Shown in pieces: positions 50,289 to 60,285 of a stretch of 64,000 nt of DNA. Every line of letters starts with the position of its first letter. Positions within the stretch are counted from its first letter, which is position 1. The notes below the pieces were generated by a model that saw only the letters and a list, made by a program, of their open reading frames with translations, made no database searches and was not told the origin of the DNA. Location of the stretch: contig CM055271.1 of NCBI GenBank assembly GCA_029237695.1, positions 38,374,462-38,438,461 of the forward strand. The letters are read 5' to 3'. This DNA comes from Conchocele bisecta (lineage: Eukaryota; Mollusca; Bivalvia; Lucinida; Thyasiridae). The translations under genes were made by a program, and so were the position numbers.

Positions 50289-51415
50289 ATGAGCTCAATG
50301 GCCCGAAATGAATGGCCAGTAAGTGGTGTCGATGTGGATGAGCACATACAAATACCGGATAACATTCAGAAAGAAATTAACAAAGCTCAGTTCATGAACG
50401 AAGCTGAACTGCTGGCGAATGAAACGCCGAATATCAAAACTGAAGTCGAAAATGACACCTCACCGCCGTTCGAGATGAACTGTAATGAGTTCTCGTCTGT
50501 TATCAGACTGCTAAGAGTTACAGCTCTAGCTATGAAATTTATCGGGAAATTGAAGGGAAAATGTCACATGAACGGTCCAATAACTGCAACGGAGATCACA
50601 AATGCTGAGAGTATTCAAAGAATACATTATTCCGACGTCATTAACGCAATTATAAGTGACAAACCTCACCATTTGAAATCGCAATTCGGTTTACATTTGG
50701 ACGCTAAAGGTATCATACGGTGCCAGGGTAGGCTAGATAATGCTGACATTACTGACACCGCCAAACATCCAATACTATTACAAAGAGATGATCAATTTAC
50801 CAGGATATCTCATGATAGACAAATATCACAGAACAAAGTTACACGCCCGTATAGTAGTGTCAGACAGAAATACTGGATACCACAGGGACGCCAGTCTGTT
50901 AAGACAGTTCTGAAAGCCTGTAACATCTGTCGGAGTCATGTAGGTGGACCATACAAAATGTCCGAGATGCCATCTTTGCCAAAGGATCGTGTAGCGGAAT
51001 CTCCACCGTTCACTAAAACCGGATTAGACCATTGTATATCAAAACACTGACCGGTACTGACCGGTACGAAAAAGGTGTGGATTTACCTATTTACGTGTTT
51101 AGTGACTAGAGCCATTCATTTGGAACTAATGCAAGATATGTCCAGTGAACAGTTTATGCTGGTCTTAAGGAGGTTTATCGCTCGTTATGGTAAACCAACC
51201 ACGGTCATTAATGACAATGCATCACAGTTTAAAGTAGCAAGTGACACTATTGACAAAATATGGAAAACAATAGTTACAGATTCTGACGTAATGACATACG
51301 TAGCAAATGAAGGAATACAATAGACGTTTATTGTGGAGTTAGCTCCCTGGATGGGCGGATTTTATGAAGGTTTAGTGGGTGTTGTGAAACGGTATGATTT
51401 AATGAGATATATTAA
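50289..51415 (+). pseudogene. pol: BEL/Pao integrase (decayed, 3' truncated)
   Basis: An N-terminal stretch beginning EWPVSGVDVDEHIQIPDNIQ leads to the H2C2 zinc-binding region (VRQKYWIPQGRQSV, KACNICRSH). The two histidines expected before it are in another frame around 50,810-50,860, so a short frameshift has garbled them. The core includes YLFTCLVTRAIHLELMQDMS and TTVINDNASQF with a catalytic aspartate. After a TAG at 51,321 comes APWMGGFYEGLVG with the catalytic glutamate. Similarity stops near 51,415. Neither the rest of the integrase nor a 3' LTR was found. Confidence 0.9.
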
Positions 51416-51529
51416 AGGGGAAAACATGTACTGGGGACCATGCATTTTTGTCTTTCAGCTATGAGTAGTTTAACTTAAGAGAGATTAAGGTAATGAGAGT
51501 AGACTGTATTATGATTGTTCTGTGCAATG

Positions 51530-51600
51530 TCTGTACACTACAGTCCACTTTGACCTGACGCCCAACAGTCTCGGGTTTGAATCCGGATCTTGGGTATGCA
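51530..51600 (+). mobile_element. Possible tRNA-like SINE remnant
   Basis: CTCGGGTTTGAATCCGGATC at about 51,571 resembles a B box, and ACCTGACGCCCAACAGTC lies before it. The A box is not convincing. Weak. Confidence 0.3.
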
Positions 51601-51710
51601 ATATGCATTTCCAACCGCGTCTGAAGTCAAGACCGAACGTTATGGCACGGCACAGGAATCTGAAACAATGAAGCCACTGGTGCTGCAGGCTTAGCGACAC
51701 TAAATCATCA

Positions 51711-51888
51711 GGGGCCCGTTTCACTAAGCTTCGCACGACTAAAATGTTCTTAAGTATGCAGCCTATGCTCAATAAATGTAAATCCAATAAGTGCTTACAA
51801 GAAAACAGTGTTAATGTGAATATACAGACTATCATAATTTTGCACTTACTAACATTTTAGTCTTACGAAGTTTAGTGAAACGGGACCC
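51711..51888. mobile_element. Short MITE with GGGCCCGTTTCACTAA ends
   Basis: The left end GGGCCCGTTTCACTAAGCTT is the inverse of the right end CGAAGTTTAGTGAAACGGGA (followed by CCC). The arms extend imperfectly to CTAAAATGTT/AACATTTTAG. The whole element is about 178 bp and AT-rich inside. I recall closely related ends as widespread in marine invertebrate genomes (not checked). Confidence 0.8.
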
Positions 51889-52013
51889 AGATATTCATGC
51901 ACGGTGTGGTACATGAAAGTAGTACAGTAAAAAACATAATGCAGATGGTGTATGCCATAGACACTCTTTGCTTGCAGAAACCAGTCAATTGGTGTACTTC
52001 ACAGGCATGTCAA

Positions 52014-52472
52014 AGGCATATGCCCACTCAGTAGGCACAACATGTTCTTTATAGAAATTAAATAAATGTATAATTGTGTCACTATTCCACTATTTTTAGG
52101 AAATTGCGAGTGCCCACTATACAGACATAAATATTTAGTAATATCTATTTTAATGATAGTAACTCCCGGTGATATCAGGCTATTTTCAAATGCAAATCAG
52201 GCATGATATATTTTAATTATTTATACTAATTAAATGCGTCATCGAAAAAGTAAAATTTTCGACAGATTATAAAGTATTATCATTGCACATCAAAACATAA
52301 ATACAGATAATAAATAATAATGTCCGTTAACGTTTTAATGAGACACGGTTATCGCCCCTGATATCAGTGTGGAAATTTACGTCTGATATAAAATGTTTAT
52401 TTTGCCAGAAAATGTTTCTGATGATGTCTCTTATATAAAGAACAGTTTGTGCCTACTGAGTGGGCATGTACA
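52014..52472. mobile_element. Family D element, complete
   Basis: Ends match TATGCCCACTCAGTAGGCAC on the left and its inverse GTGCCTACTGAGTGGGCAT on the right. The left 120 bp are shared with the elements at 39,415 and 42,989. The right 240 bp are shared in reverse with 36,449-36,690. There is no transposase and no captured exon, so this represents the family before the exon was gained, or an independent derivative. A clean TTAA flank is not visible here. Confidence 0.7.
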
Positions 52473-52852
52473 TGATGTACATTTAATGTATCATTTACGC
52501 CATTTTCAAGCATATGTCGGAACATGTTTGTCATGTGGGGCGGTTTCAATTCCAACCGCTGACTTTTTGCGCCACCGCAATGGTGGTCACAGGAAAATGA
52601 GTTTATCATTATTAACAATAAGTAACCCTATATTTTCATTAGTGATTATTCAGAGCAGATTGTGTGCAGGTTATGGGAAAATAGGTTAAGTAACGGACAA
52701 TAGCAAACTGTGTGGTAGACGGTTATATTACGTTACATAGGAAAAATCAATGGTAATGGCCCAGCTGCCCGGCGTAGAACTGTTCACGTCGAAAAATGCA
52801 CCGGTTTCCTGACGAGATGCCACTCAGCTCTATATATAGTTATCGCATAAAC

Positions 52853-52916
52853 GCATTTTTCGTCTAGTAACCGGCGAAACTTTAAAGTTGCGCCGGTTAC
52901 TAGATGAAAATGTGTG
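52853..52916. repeat. Near-perfect palindrome
   Basis: CGTCTAGTAACCGGCG and CGCCGGTTACTAGATG form arms around AACTTTAAAGTT, itself a palindrome. The flanks CATTTTT and AAAATG extend it. Confidence 0.8.
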
Positions 52917-53074
52917 TATGAATGAACTAGCGTCTGCCTGTAGCTGAATGTGAATTTGTCAGGAACCCAGCGCCTATTTCGACGTGAAACATTTTACGCT
53001 GGCGCGGAGTGCAGGACTGATGGAAACGGACCATGGAGACAAGATGTGACTACTCCTGACAACAAAGAGTGGGT

Positions 53075-53180
53075 TACACTATCGCCTATGCTAATTTTGG
53101 CAACATATGTCACATTCTCTATTTCAAAGTATTTGAATATTGTGCTTGAATCAAGCAGCTTAATTGGCTGAGCCTAAGCT
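53075..53180 (+). repeat. Single arm of the fold-back at 54,342
   Basis: CTATCGCCTATGCTAATTTTG, GAATCAAGCAGCTTAATTGG and CTGAGCCTAAGCTGT resemble the left arm of the element at 54,342-54,554. The other arm is absent. Confidence 0.5.
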
Positions 53181-53291
53181 GTGCTACCAGATAACTTGCT
53201 ATGCATTGACGGAATACACACACACTGATATAAATAAAGTATCGTACCCCGAATTGACTCGATAGGTATAATTATTAACACAGGTCTCATA

Positions 53292-53529
53292 TGAGACACG
53301 CCATGTGATTTTGTACCTTCAGCGTAATTTCATGAAATACGCTTACAAAATTTACCGTATTTTCCGTAAATGGCGCGAAAAGTTGACACAGTTTTCAGAG
53401 TACATGCGGAATTACTCTGAACATTTTGTCAACTTTTGACTTTATTTATGAAAAATATTGTAAATTTTGTAAACTTAGTTAATGAAATTATGCAGATGTC
53501 CGACGGTAAAACATCACATGGGATGTCTC
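53292..53529. mobile_element. Fold-back MITE
   Basis: GAGACACGCCATGTGATTTT on the left pairs with AAACATCACATGGGATGTCTC on the right. Inner arms (GCGTAATTTCAT, AAGTTGACA and ACAGAG types) pair with ATGAAATTATGC, TTGTCAACTT and TACTCTGAAC. About 238 bp, non-coding. Confidence 0.75.
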
Positions 53530-53543
53530 AATTTTTAGGTTCG

Positions 53544-53722
53544 ATCATGTCCAGCCGTGGGTAAACGTTTGCCGTGGCACGAGGGAACTGTTTGAACCCC
53601 AATGCCGTTGGCCGCGGGTTCAAACAGTTCCCGAGTGCCACGGCAAACGTTGACCTTGGGTATCAAACAGTTCCCTCGTGCCACGGCAAACGTTTACCCA
53701 CGACTGGACATGGTCGAATTTA
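53544..53722. repeat. Three-armed inverted repeat
   Basis: One forward arm (AACGTTTGCCGTGGCACGAG) is followed by two successive reverse arms (53,614-53,652 and 53,663-53,700). The outermost ATGTCCAGCCGTGGGTAAAC pairs with TTTACCCACGACTGGACAT. The forward arm could pair with either reverse arm. A 171-codon frame crossing it (53,574-54,089) has no domain. Confidence 0.8.
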
Positions 53723-54341
53723 CTTTCGCATACGTTCCATTCGTCAACTGACGTCAATGTACCGACGCAACTTAAATAAGTCCTCGTTCTTTTCACCGAA
53801 AACCATGTTCTATCTGCCCATTCGTTACCAGATAAATATAACACAATGCACACGTATTTTTATATTAAAGTTATCAGACTCAAGAATTCCTGCGCGTTTC
53901 CTAGTTTTGCCTGAGAAGCGTGATATCAAGTCACTAAATACAATCTTCTATTTTCTAAACATCGGTTCTAAGAATACATGCTTTGGACGTAGTTTACATG
54001 TACGTCACTCCGTGTGTTTCCTACAACGATATCAGGTTAATGTGTTTTGGTTGATATCGGAAACATGTAGGAAGTCATGTCGTTTCTGAGTCACGCCTGA
54101 AATTATTGTTGTTGTTATTCCTGCTGGCACACGGAAGACAAGTGCCTAAAGTACGCAAAGGACTCCTTAAGCACACGAAGGATCGAAACTGATTTAAAAA
54201 AAAAAAGAAAAACAGCCAAAACGTCTAAGGACAGCGACAGTGTAGACAGGGTCGGGTTGCCTGCACCACAATACTTGTTGACACCTAATCATTCTTAAAC
54301 TCGTGAATCTGGGATATTTTCGTGTTCGTTGTTCTCTACAC
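53723..54341. other. Unassigned non-coding stretch
   Basis: No domain, RNA gene or repeat was recognised apart from a short poly-A tract at about 54,196-54,213. Confidence 0.45.
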
Positions 54342-54554
54342 TACCGCCTGTGCTAATCTTGCCAATATGTGTCGATTTATTTATTTTAAAACAAAATACT
54401 AGAATATTGCGATTGGAATCAAGCAGATTGATTGGCTGAGCCTGATCTGTCCTACAGCTCAGGCTCAGGCAATCAAATTGCTTGATTGCGAGTTGGCATT
54501 GCCGACTGATGTTCAGAAACGTTAATAATCTGGGCAAGATTAACGCAGGCGGTT
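54342..54554. mobile_element. Fold-back MITE
   Basis: ACCGCCTGTGCTAATCTTGC on the left is the inverse of GCAAGATTAACGCAGGCGGT on the right, with mismatches. Inside, GAATCAAGCAGATTGATTGG pairs with CAATCAAATTGCTTGATT, and CTGAGCCTGA with CAGGCTCAGG. A lone arm lies at 53,075. Confidence 0.75.
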
Positions 54555-54906
54555 CTGTATTTTACATTCATCTTCGCTTATTTTGCACATTTAATAGCGT
54601 TAATGCATCAATAGGATTGTATGCAGGGAAGACGGTCAATAAAACAGCTCCAAAATGCCATATAGCCTGCTGATATCAGCCCAAACCAGCCCAAATTGTA
54701 CAGCCGTATAAACAATATATAAACATATAACTGGCGGCCCCTCTGATAACAATTCAATATTGGACCTTGTGTCATAGCCCAAAGACCTTCAGCATTATAC
54801 ACGCACCTGCTATAATTTCCAATACCAAATTGTTGTTCTGTGTATCTAAAGGGGTGCAGCTTATAATGTGGTGTAACTAAAGGGGTGGAGCCTAATTTAA
54901 TCAGAT

Positions 54907-54977
54907 GCCGTGCAATAATTGCAGAGCCTGTATCTGAAACGTATGGGCACTTACACGCACGGCAATTATTGCACGGC
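54907..54977. repeat. Hairpin with perfect 16-bp arms
   Basis: GCCGTGCAATAATTGC and GCAATTATTGCACGGC are exact reverse complements, separated by about 39 bp. Confidence 0.85.
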
Positions 54978-55061
54978 TGTTCCTCTCAATGACCGAATGA
55001 TGTCAACAGGAAATGTGCCAGACAACGCGTATTTGATGAGAGCAACGGCCTTCACGACGTA

Positions 55062-55538
55062 CAGTAGCGCTTTTCTGCTTCTTACCTATTTGTATATACT
55101 AATATCGTATACATATCGTAAATGTATAGTATTTGTATATTTAATGAGCATATCGTATGATCATATAATATTGGTATGTTTGTACCGTATCATCGTATAG
55201 TATAAACGTACTATGCGAATATTATACAAACATACGATATATCAGTACGGATGTGGTATGAATATACCATAATCTGGTATTTTTGTACGATACAAACGTA
55301 CCAGAATTATACACATGTATAAAAATCGTATAAACGTACGATTTGAATGGTATATCTATACGATATTGGTATGTACGGTACAAACATACCGTACGTTTAT
55401 ATTATATGCATATCGTATAGAAAACATATCGTATTGGTATAGTATACGTATAGTATTGGTATAGTATGTATAGTATTGGTATAGTATACGTATAGTATTG
55501 GTATAGTGCGTATAGTTGACTGCAGAAAAGCGCTACTG
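55062..55538. mobile_element. TA-flanked MITE with TA/CG-rich interior (family E)
   Basis: The terminal inverted repeats CAGTAGCGCTTTTCTGC and GCAGAAAAGCGCTACTG are perfect and are flanked by TA at 55,060-55,061 and 55,539-55,540. The interior is built from ATCGTAT and GTATAGTATTGG-type repeats. Part of it matches, in reverse, the composite repeat at 38,270 (TATCGTATGTTTGTATAATA). It has no coding capacity. Confidence 0.85.
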
Positions 55539-55710
55539 TATACATGGCAGGTGAAGGTACTTCCCCCCACCTGGCACTAGAATTTTGATTGGACCGTGTC
55601 AATTCCGTGGCAGGTCGAGCGATCAAAAACGGCTCCTGTCATTGAGCCGCGCCCACATAGAATTGCGCATATGCCAATTTTCCATATTTGGCAAATGATA
55701 CAAATCAGTC

Positions 55711-55794
55711 AGATCATAAAATTGCACGTGCATTTGATTTAAACACGGCCTTACGGCCTCGTTTAAATCAAATACACTTGCAATTTTATGATCT
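55711..55794. repeat. Near-perfect palindrome
   Basis: AGATCATAAAATTGCACGTG and CACTTGCAATTTTATGATCT form the outer arms. TTTGATTTAAACACGGCC and GGCCTCGTTTAAATCAAA form the inner arms, with a loop of only a few bases. Confidence 0.85.
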
Positions 55795-56239
55795 AACTAT
55801 TACAAATTTCACCTCGAGGTGAATATCACATTTCGAATATCATTCTCGGACTCAAATCAACCTGTGCCGGTAAGACATAAACATTTTCATTCCCGACAGA
55901 CTCGCAGAAAATTAACCAATCAAATAGACGTAACCAACAGAAACCACAAACAAATTATTTACTCCATATTTATAAAATATTATAAATTATCATCACCAAA
56001 TTCAAGATCATAACAATAAAATTAAATAGGCGACTTACCATAATAAAGATCTTTAATCATTCCGTAATTAATCTCCCAATAATTTGTCCGAAACCAATCT
56101 GACAACCGGAAGAAGATGGTGAGAAGAAAATTTTACATGAGATGCCAACATATCGATTCTCGAGAAATTAACATTTTTCATACTCAAATATTCCCAATCA
56201 TATAATTATACTTTTTATAGCGACGACACTTGTTTTTAC

Positions 56240-56332
56240 ATCTGCCGAAGGAGGCGATTTTGAATGTGAGTCCCTTGGCCATAATCCATGTGTTCTGTAG
56301 CTGAATCTGATGTATCTTGCCACCCTCACAAA
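56240..56332 (-). CDS. Exon with galactose-binding lectin (SUEL)-like start, probable host gene
   Basis: On the minus strand TTGTTGCAG is a good splice acceptor at 56,333, and AGAT/GTAAAA a plausible donor at 56,239. The 93-bp exon begins and ends in phase 1. It encodes CEGGKIHQIQL and ends LTFKIASFGR. A CEG start and an Ix-A-x-(Y/F)GR end are the signature of the N-terminal half of the SUEL/Gal_Lectin domain, which binds carbohydrate outside the cell. The usual internal cysteine before the glycine is missing and the spacing is about five residues longer, so the domain call is tentative. The second half of the domain was not found to the left. It lies on the same strand and in the same phase as the sushi exon at 57,877, which suggests one mosaic extracellular protein. 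Confidence 0.4.
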
Positions 56333-56373
56333 CTGCAACAATAGGACCAGCTATAAAATAGTATACACTTATT

Positions 56374-56456
56374 GTATTTTGAGTTGGTGTACACGAGATT
56401 TACGGACCTGGACTTTTCGAAGGTCACTAAATCTCGTGTACACCAACTCAAAATAC
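56374..56456. repeat. Perfect-arm palindrome
   Basis: GTATTTTGAGTTGGTGTACA and TGTACACCAACTCAAAATAC are exact reverse complements. The arms continue through CGAGATTTA/TAAATCTCG, leaving a loop of about 25 bp. Confidence 0.9.
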
Positions 56457-57029
56457 TATAATTGTTTTATTGCATGATTCTTACCACGAATATTCAGAAA
56501 ATATTCAGAAAATCAGGAATAGTCATTATAAAGTATAGACACAATAACAATTACATGTGCCAGCTTTACGCATGCGCTCTAAGGAGTTGAACAATATGTT
56601 GTTTTTACGAATAAACACATATCCGACCGGTGTCGTGGTCCGAGTTTGCATATTCGTGTAAACAAACCGTTCAAAGGTCTACATTCAATTTGTAGATACT
56701 CATCTAGCCGTGTTTCGGCCAATGAGAATGACTGAAATACTTAGTCATATAATAATACTTATTATTTGCCCTAGTTTCTTGACCAATGAAAGGAGAGCAT
56801 TTCGTCTGAATTAATCGCATATTGCGACGCTTTCGTCAATATCTATTAAATTAATCATCGCTTGCGCTCGCTACGAAATTAATTTATTTAAACTGCTATA
56901 TGTGAACTATAATTATTAAGTATTACACAACCGACTGCGTTAATCTTTTTCATAGTATCAAAGTTCCTGAAAATTTACTGGCCATGCCAACAGGTAATCA
57001 AACAATTTGACTGTCTGAGCCTGAGCTGT
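56457..57029. other. Unassigned non-coding stretch
   Basis: No coding exon or repeat was recognised. The segment near 57,005-57,030 (GACTGTCTGAGCCTGAGCTG) resembles the fold-back arms at 54,430 and 53,165. Confidence 0.4.
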
Positions 57030-57535
57030 AACACAGCACACATTTTGCTGCCAACCTACTTTTGGCCATCACAAACATATTAAAATATCCAACTTTAGAT
57101 ATTTATTCGTAAATCACCCTCCACAATGTGTTTATTTGGCCAAATTTTGTCAAATCTATCTCAACATGGGGGCTTAATAATTTTGAAATTTGTCGACCGA
57201 TGTTCAAAATGTCACATTTGTTTTTTAGTTACATCATTTCCAAGCTATGTTGCCAGATTTAGGAGCGACTTTCAAAAAAACTGTTTTCGTTTGTCGTTTT
57301 TCGTCCCTCATGGTCACCGCCCAGCTCATGTTTGCCCCATGTTAAATTTCCATAAAAAACTGTTTGATTTTTCGCGATAAAATTAATATTGGATTGAATT
57401 CCAATATTCGATGAATTTTCAGCAAATAACACAATTTGGGGAGGGGGACTTTTATATGATTGATTAGAAATGTACTTACATGTGCATTTATCGTGTTTAA
57501 TAGCTGAAAAAAAACAAACCGTGACAAACAAACGG
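57030..57535 (+). mobile_element. MITE family A, diverged copy
   Basis: TTTTGCTGCCAACCTACTTT, TCACCCTCC, AACATGGGGGCT, the inverse CCCCATGTTAAATTTCCATA, TTTGGGGAGGG and TTTAATAGCTGAAAA follow the same order as in the complete copy at 58,624. The terminal CTGTCTGTTCC is lost on both sides. Several reading frames across it are by-products. Confidence 0.7.
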
Positions 57536-57599
57536 TATACACAGGTCATTTTCCGGGCTGGTGAATTCCAATAAATTAGAAAAGTTGAATGTTAATTGT

Positions 57600-57812
57600 T
57601 TAACCCTTACTACGCTGAATTAATTTTGTCGTCTGCTAGAAATGTTTTATTTTCAATATTTATCGATAAAAAACTGTTCTGGCAGCGCATGAGAATCGTC
57701 TCCACTGGAGACGATTCTCATGTGCTGTCAAAACAGGTTTTTTTGTTAAGAATTTAGGCAAAAATTAAAAACAGCAGACGACAATTTTTGTCTCCCGCGT
57801 AGTGAGGGCTAA
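57600..57812. mobile_element. MITE with TTARCCCTYACTACGC ends
   Basis: The left end TTAACCCTTACTACGC is the inverse of the right end GCGTAGTGAGGGCTAA. Inner arms TTTTGTCGTCTGCT/AGCAGACGACAA match. A central near-perfect hairpin (CATGAGAATCGTCTCC, ACT, GGAGACGATTCTCATG) forms the core. Its right edge lies three bases from a stop codon that reads into the sushi exon from its far side. Confidence 0.8.
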
Positions 57813-57876
57813 AACTAGACATTTCCATCAGAAACACTTCCTGTATTGACAAGAATTCCTTCACTACCCAACTTAC

Positions 57877-58056
57877 ATTTCCGACAGGTGGCAGCTCCGG
57901 ACCACGTGCCGTTTCCTTGGCAACGGATTTCGTGTTGACCAATGAACTCCAATGTTCCCTGACACTTATTCACGATCACGTTGTCTCCGTACATGTACTT
58001 TTGTTTCTCCGGGTAATACGAGACTCGGGTCACGGGGGGTGTAGTCGGGCACGTGA
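57877..58056 (-). CDS. Sushi (CCP/SCR) domain exon, probable host gene
   Basis: On the minus strand TTTATTTCAG is a strong acceptor and GTAAGT (57,876-57,871) an ideal donor. The 180-bp exon is phase 1 at both ends, the classic arrangement for a single shuffled sushi module. It encodes about 60 residues with cysteines at exon residues 2, 31, 45 and 57 and the conserved tryptophan at 51 (IRCQGNGTWSGAATC). Together these make a complete CCP fold, used in extracellular binding proteins such as complement regulators, adhesion molecules and lectins. Read without splicing, the frame stops at 57,815, next to a MITE. Neighbouring same-phase candidates are at 56,240-56,332 and 60,821-60,940. The parent gene is not identifiable from one module. 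Confidence 0.8.
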
Positions 58057-58352
58057 CTGAAATAAACCATATAAGTCAGTTTGTAACAGTTTCATGTAGT
58101 ATATTCAATATTACTTGAAGGATTACTGTGATATTTGAACAGTTCATTCACCTGACCATGTGTGACCCCCTCGCACCATGACATGACATTGACCTTTGTG
58201 ACCTCGAAATGGAGCTGAAGCACTTAGTCATTTTCTTATGTCAAACAGTTTGTAAGACTTGTTTACATCAAATGGAAATTTGTGTAAATTGAAAGTTTTC
58301 TTTTGTATACACGATCTCTAGTCATATTCCTGTATGGCATTGGGCCATACAG
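58057..58352. other. Intronic-looking DNA
   Basis: It lies between the sushi exon and a dispersed repeat. No exon, RNA gene or clear repeat was recognised. Confidence 0.4.
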
Positions 58353-58510
58353 GGGCGGCGGAAGTGTGGAGAGGCCTGGCCCCCTCAATATTTACGTAAT
58401 AAAGCACATATTATCATCCTCAAACTTGCTGAGAATGCAGGAAATGGCGTTTCAAAATCGGGCCGTTTGGGCCCTCAAGATTGGGCCCTCGGCGAGACGG
58501 TTCAAATGAG
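58353..58510 (+). repeat. Dispersed repeat starting GGGCGGCGGAAG
   Basis: GGGGCGGCGGAAGTGTGGAG, GGCCTGGCCCCC and GAATGCAGGAAATGGCGT follow an order I recall from a repeat common in marine invertebrates. No coding value despite a short open frame. Confidence 0.4.
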
Positions 58511-58623
58511 TGGTCACAACATAGTGGTCGCAAATTCTGAGGTCAGGGTTCACCTAGGGGTATTCCATAAGCCCATGCTTACTAGAAAGTCTAGTTCGCT
58601 TAGTAGTACAATATGAAATTATA

Positions 58624-59144
58624 CTGTCTGTTCCACGTTTTGCTGCCGACGAACTTTTGGCTGTTAAACACATTAAATCTAAAACATATTTAAAAGTAAA
58701 TACTTTTTTACCAATAAGAAAAAAAGTCACCCTCCCCCAAAAAAATTATTTGATGAAATTCTATCAAATATTGATTTTATTGCGAAAAAAAGATGTTCCT
58801 ATGGGAATTTAACATGGGGGCTAAAAAGAAAAAAAAAATTTGTGGACCGATTTTTAAAATCTAACTTTTGTTTTCTTAATTACATCATTTTCAAACAATC
58901 TCGTCAGGTTTTGGAGTCAAATTAAAAAAAAATTGGAAATTGACTCCCCATGTTAAATTCCCATAGAAAAAATCGTTTTTTCGCAATAAAATCAATATTT
59001 GATGGAATTTCATGAAACAAATTTTTTTTGGGGAGGGTAACTTTTTTTGTTATTGATGAAAAAGTACTTACTTTTAAATATTTTTTAGATTTAATGTGTT
59101 TAATAGCCAAAAAGTTCGTCGGCAGAAAAACGTGGAACAGACAG
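58624..59144 (+). mobile_element. MITE family A, complete copy
   Basis: This 521-bp element is flanked by TA on both sides (58,622-58,623 and 59,145-59,146). Left CTGTCTGTTCCACGTTTTGC and right ACGTGGAACAGACAG are inverse, and the arms continue for well over 200 bp each (GACGAACTTTTGGCT/AGCCAAAAAGTTCGTC, and AATATTGATTTTATTGCGAA with its inverse). It is a fold-back with no coding capacity. Other copies are at 30,124, 57,030, 59,631 and, as a remnant, 44,981. Confidence 0.92.
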
Positions 59145-59390
59145 TAAATGTATGTGGCTGTGACTGGGAAAGTGGGGCTTATGAGTTGTATGACCAGTGT
59201 AGCTCCTGATCAAATAGCACACTCCCCCATCGTGGTAACCATCTATATTGCGTGTTATAAGACTTTTCATTGACGATCAGCGCATATCCTGCTCAGACTG
59301 TGCGAATGCACAGATTGATTTGGATACATTTCTTCAGTCACAGCCATATAGAATATACCCATAGTTTAGAAAATATACATGTAAAATAAT

Positions 59391-59520
59391 AGGTTATTTG
59401 ATTGGTATGTGTATATATGCCACTCGTTCTGCCGTGCAACGATATTGCGCTCCAAACGTCGCGCAATATCGTTGCGCGTCGGAACGAGTGGCATATATCC
59501 ACATACAAATCAAATAACCT
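59391..59520. repeat. Large near-perfect palindrome
   Basis: AGGTTATTTGATTGGTATGT pairs with ACATACAAATCAAATAACCT. The arms run through ATATGCCACTCGTTC/GAACGAGTGGCATAT and CAACGATATTGCGC/GCGCAATATCGTTG, about 58 bp per arm with a loop near 12 bp. Confidence 0.92.
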
Positions 59521-59630
59521 TTCTATTACATACGTACACCATTCGCAATTTGTATGCGCTTCCAAAAATATGCAAATTAAAAATAAAATAAACAAATTGG
59601 TGGTGATTTAGAAGGAACTACAAGGAACTA

Positions 59631-60006
59631 CTGTCTGTTTCAAAATGCAAAAACTTTTCTTTTATTTTGATAATGAGAATGAGCCTTTTTTTATTTCGTG
59701 AAATTTGGTCAAATATTGGTTTTATTACAAAAAATGGATTTCTCTATGGGAATTTAACAAGGGGGAAAAAGAGGTAGAGGAGTTATGGGAGGAGTCAAAA
59801 AACGATTTTTTTTAGAAATTGACTCCGAAACCTAGCTAGATAGCTTGGAAATGATCTAAGAAAACAAACGTTAAATTTTAAAAATCGGTCCAGTATTTCT
59901 GAAATTCTAAACAAAAATTTTCCTTTAATTTAATATTATCGAAACAAATATTGTTTTTGAATTGTTTATATGGCCGCAACATTTGGGCAGCTTTCGTGAA
60001 ACAGAG
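59631..60006 (+). mobile_element. MITE family A, diverged copy
   Basis: It begins CTGTCTGTTTC after TA and ends GTGAAACAGAG before TA. Between them are TTTTATTACAAAAAATGG, GGGAATTTAACA and AAATTGACTCCGAAACC, in the order expected for the family. Confidence 0.6.
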
Positions 60007-60125
60007 TATAGTTTGCCAGGTGAAGCGTAGTTCCAGCACTGACCAATATGAACTCACGAGACGTCAATATGGAAAACTATTGACCTCTTGCGTTGCATTG
60101 TGTTTCAATGGGAAACGAAAGTACG

Positions 60126-60285
60126 TATATAGAGAATACCAGGCTAGTATCTTTTGATATCAAGTTTATCAGGCAAGGCTAGGAAACGCGTAGGAATTCC
60201 GAGGCTTGCCGAGGAATTCCTACCGTTTCCGAGCCGAGCCTGATAAACTTGATATCAAAATACACTAGCCTGGTATTCTATGTAT
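60126..60285. repeat. Large palindrome with palindromic core
   Basis: The arms ATAGAGAATACCAGGCTAGT and ACTAGCCTGGTATTCTATG continue through TTTGATATCAAGTTTATCAG/CTGATAAACTTGATATCAAA. The centre has its own pair, GGAAACGCGTAGGAATTCC and GGAATTCCTACCGTTTCC. Confidence 0.9.

Noticed and set aside
52940..53060. Short cysteine/tryptophan-containing peptide (AECRTDGNGPWRQD) resembling half a sushi module
   Set aside because: Too short, on the opposite strand to the sushi exon, no matching splice signals, and a repeat arm begins at once downstream.
53574..54089. 171-codon frame
   Set aside because: Its first third is an inverted repeat, and the rest has no recognisable domain.
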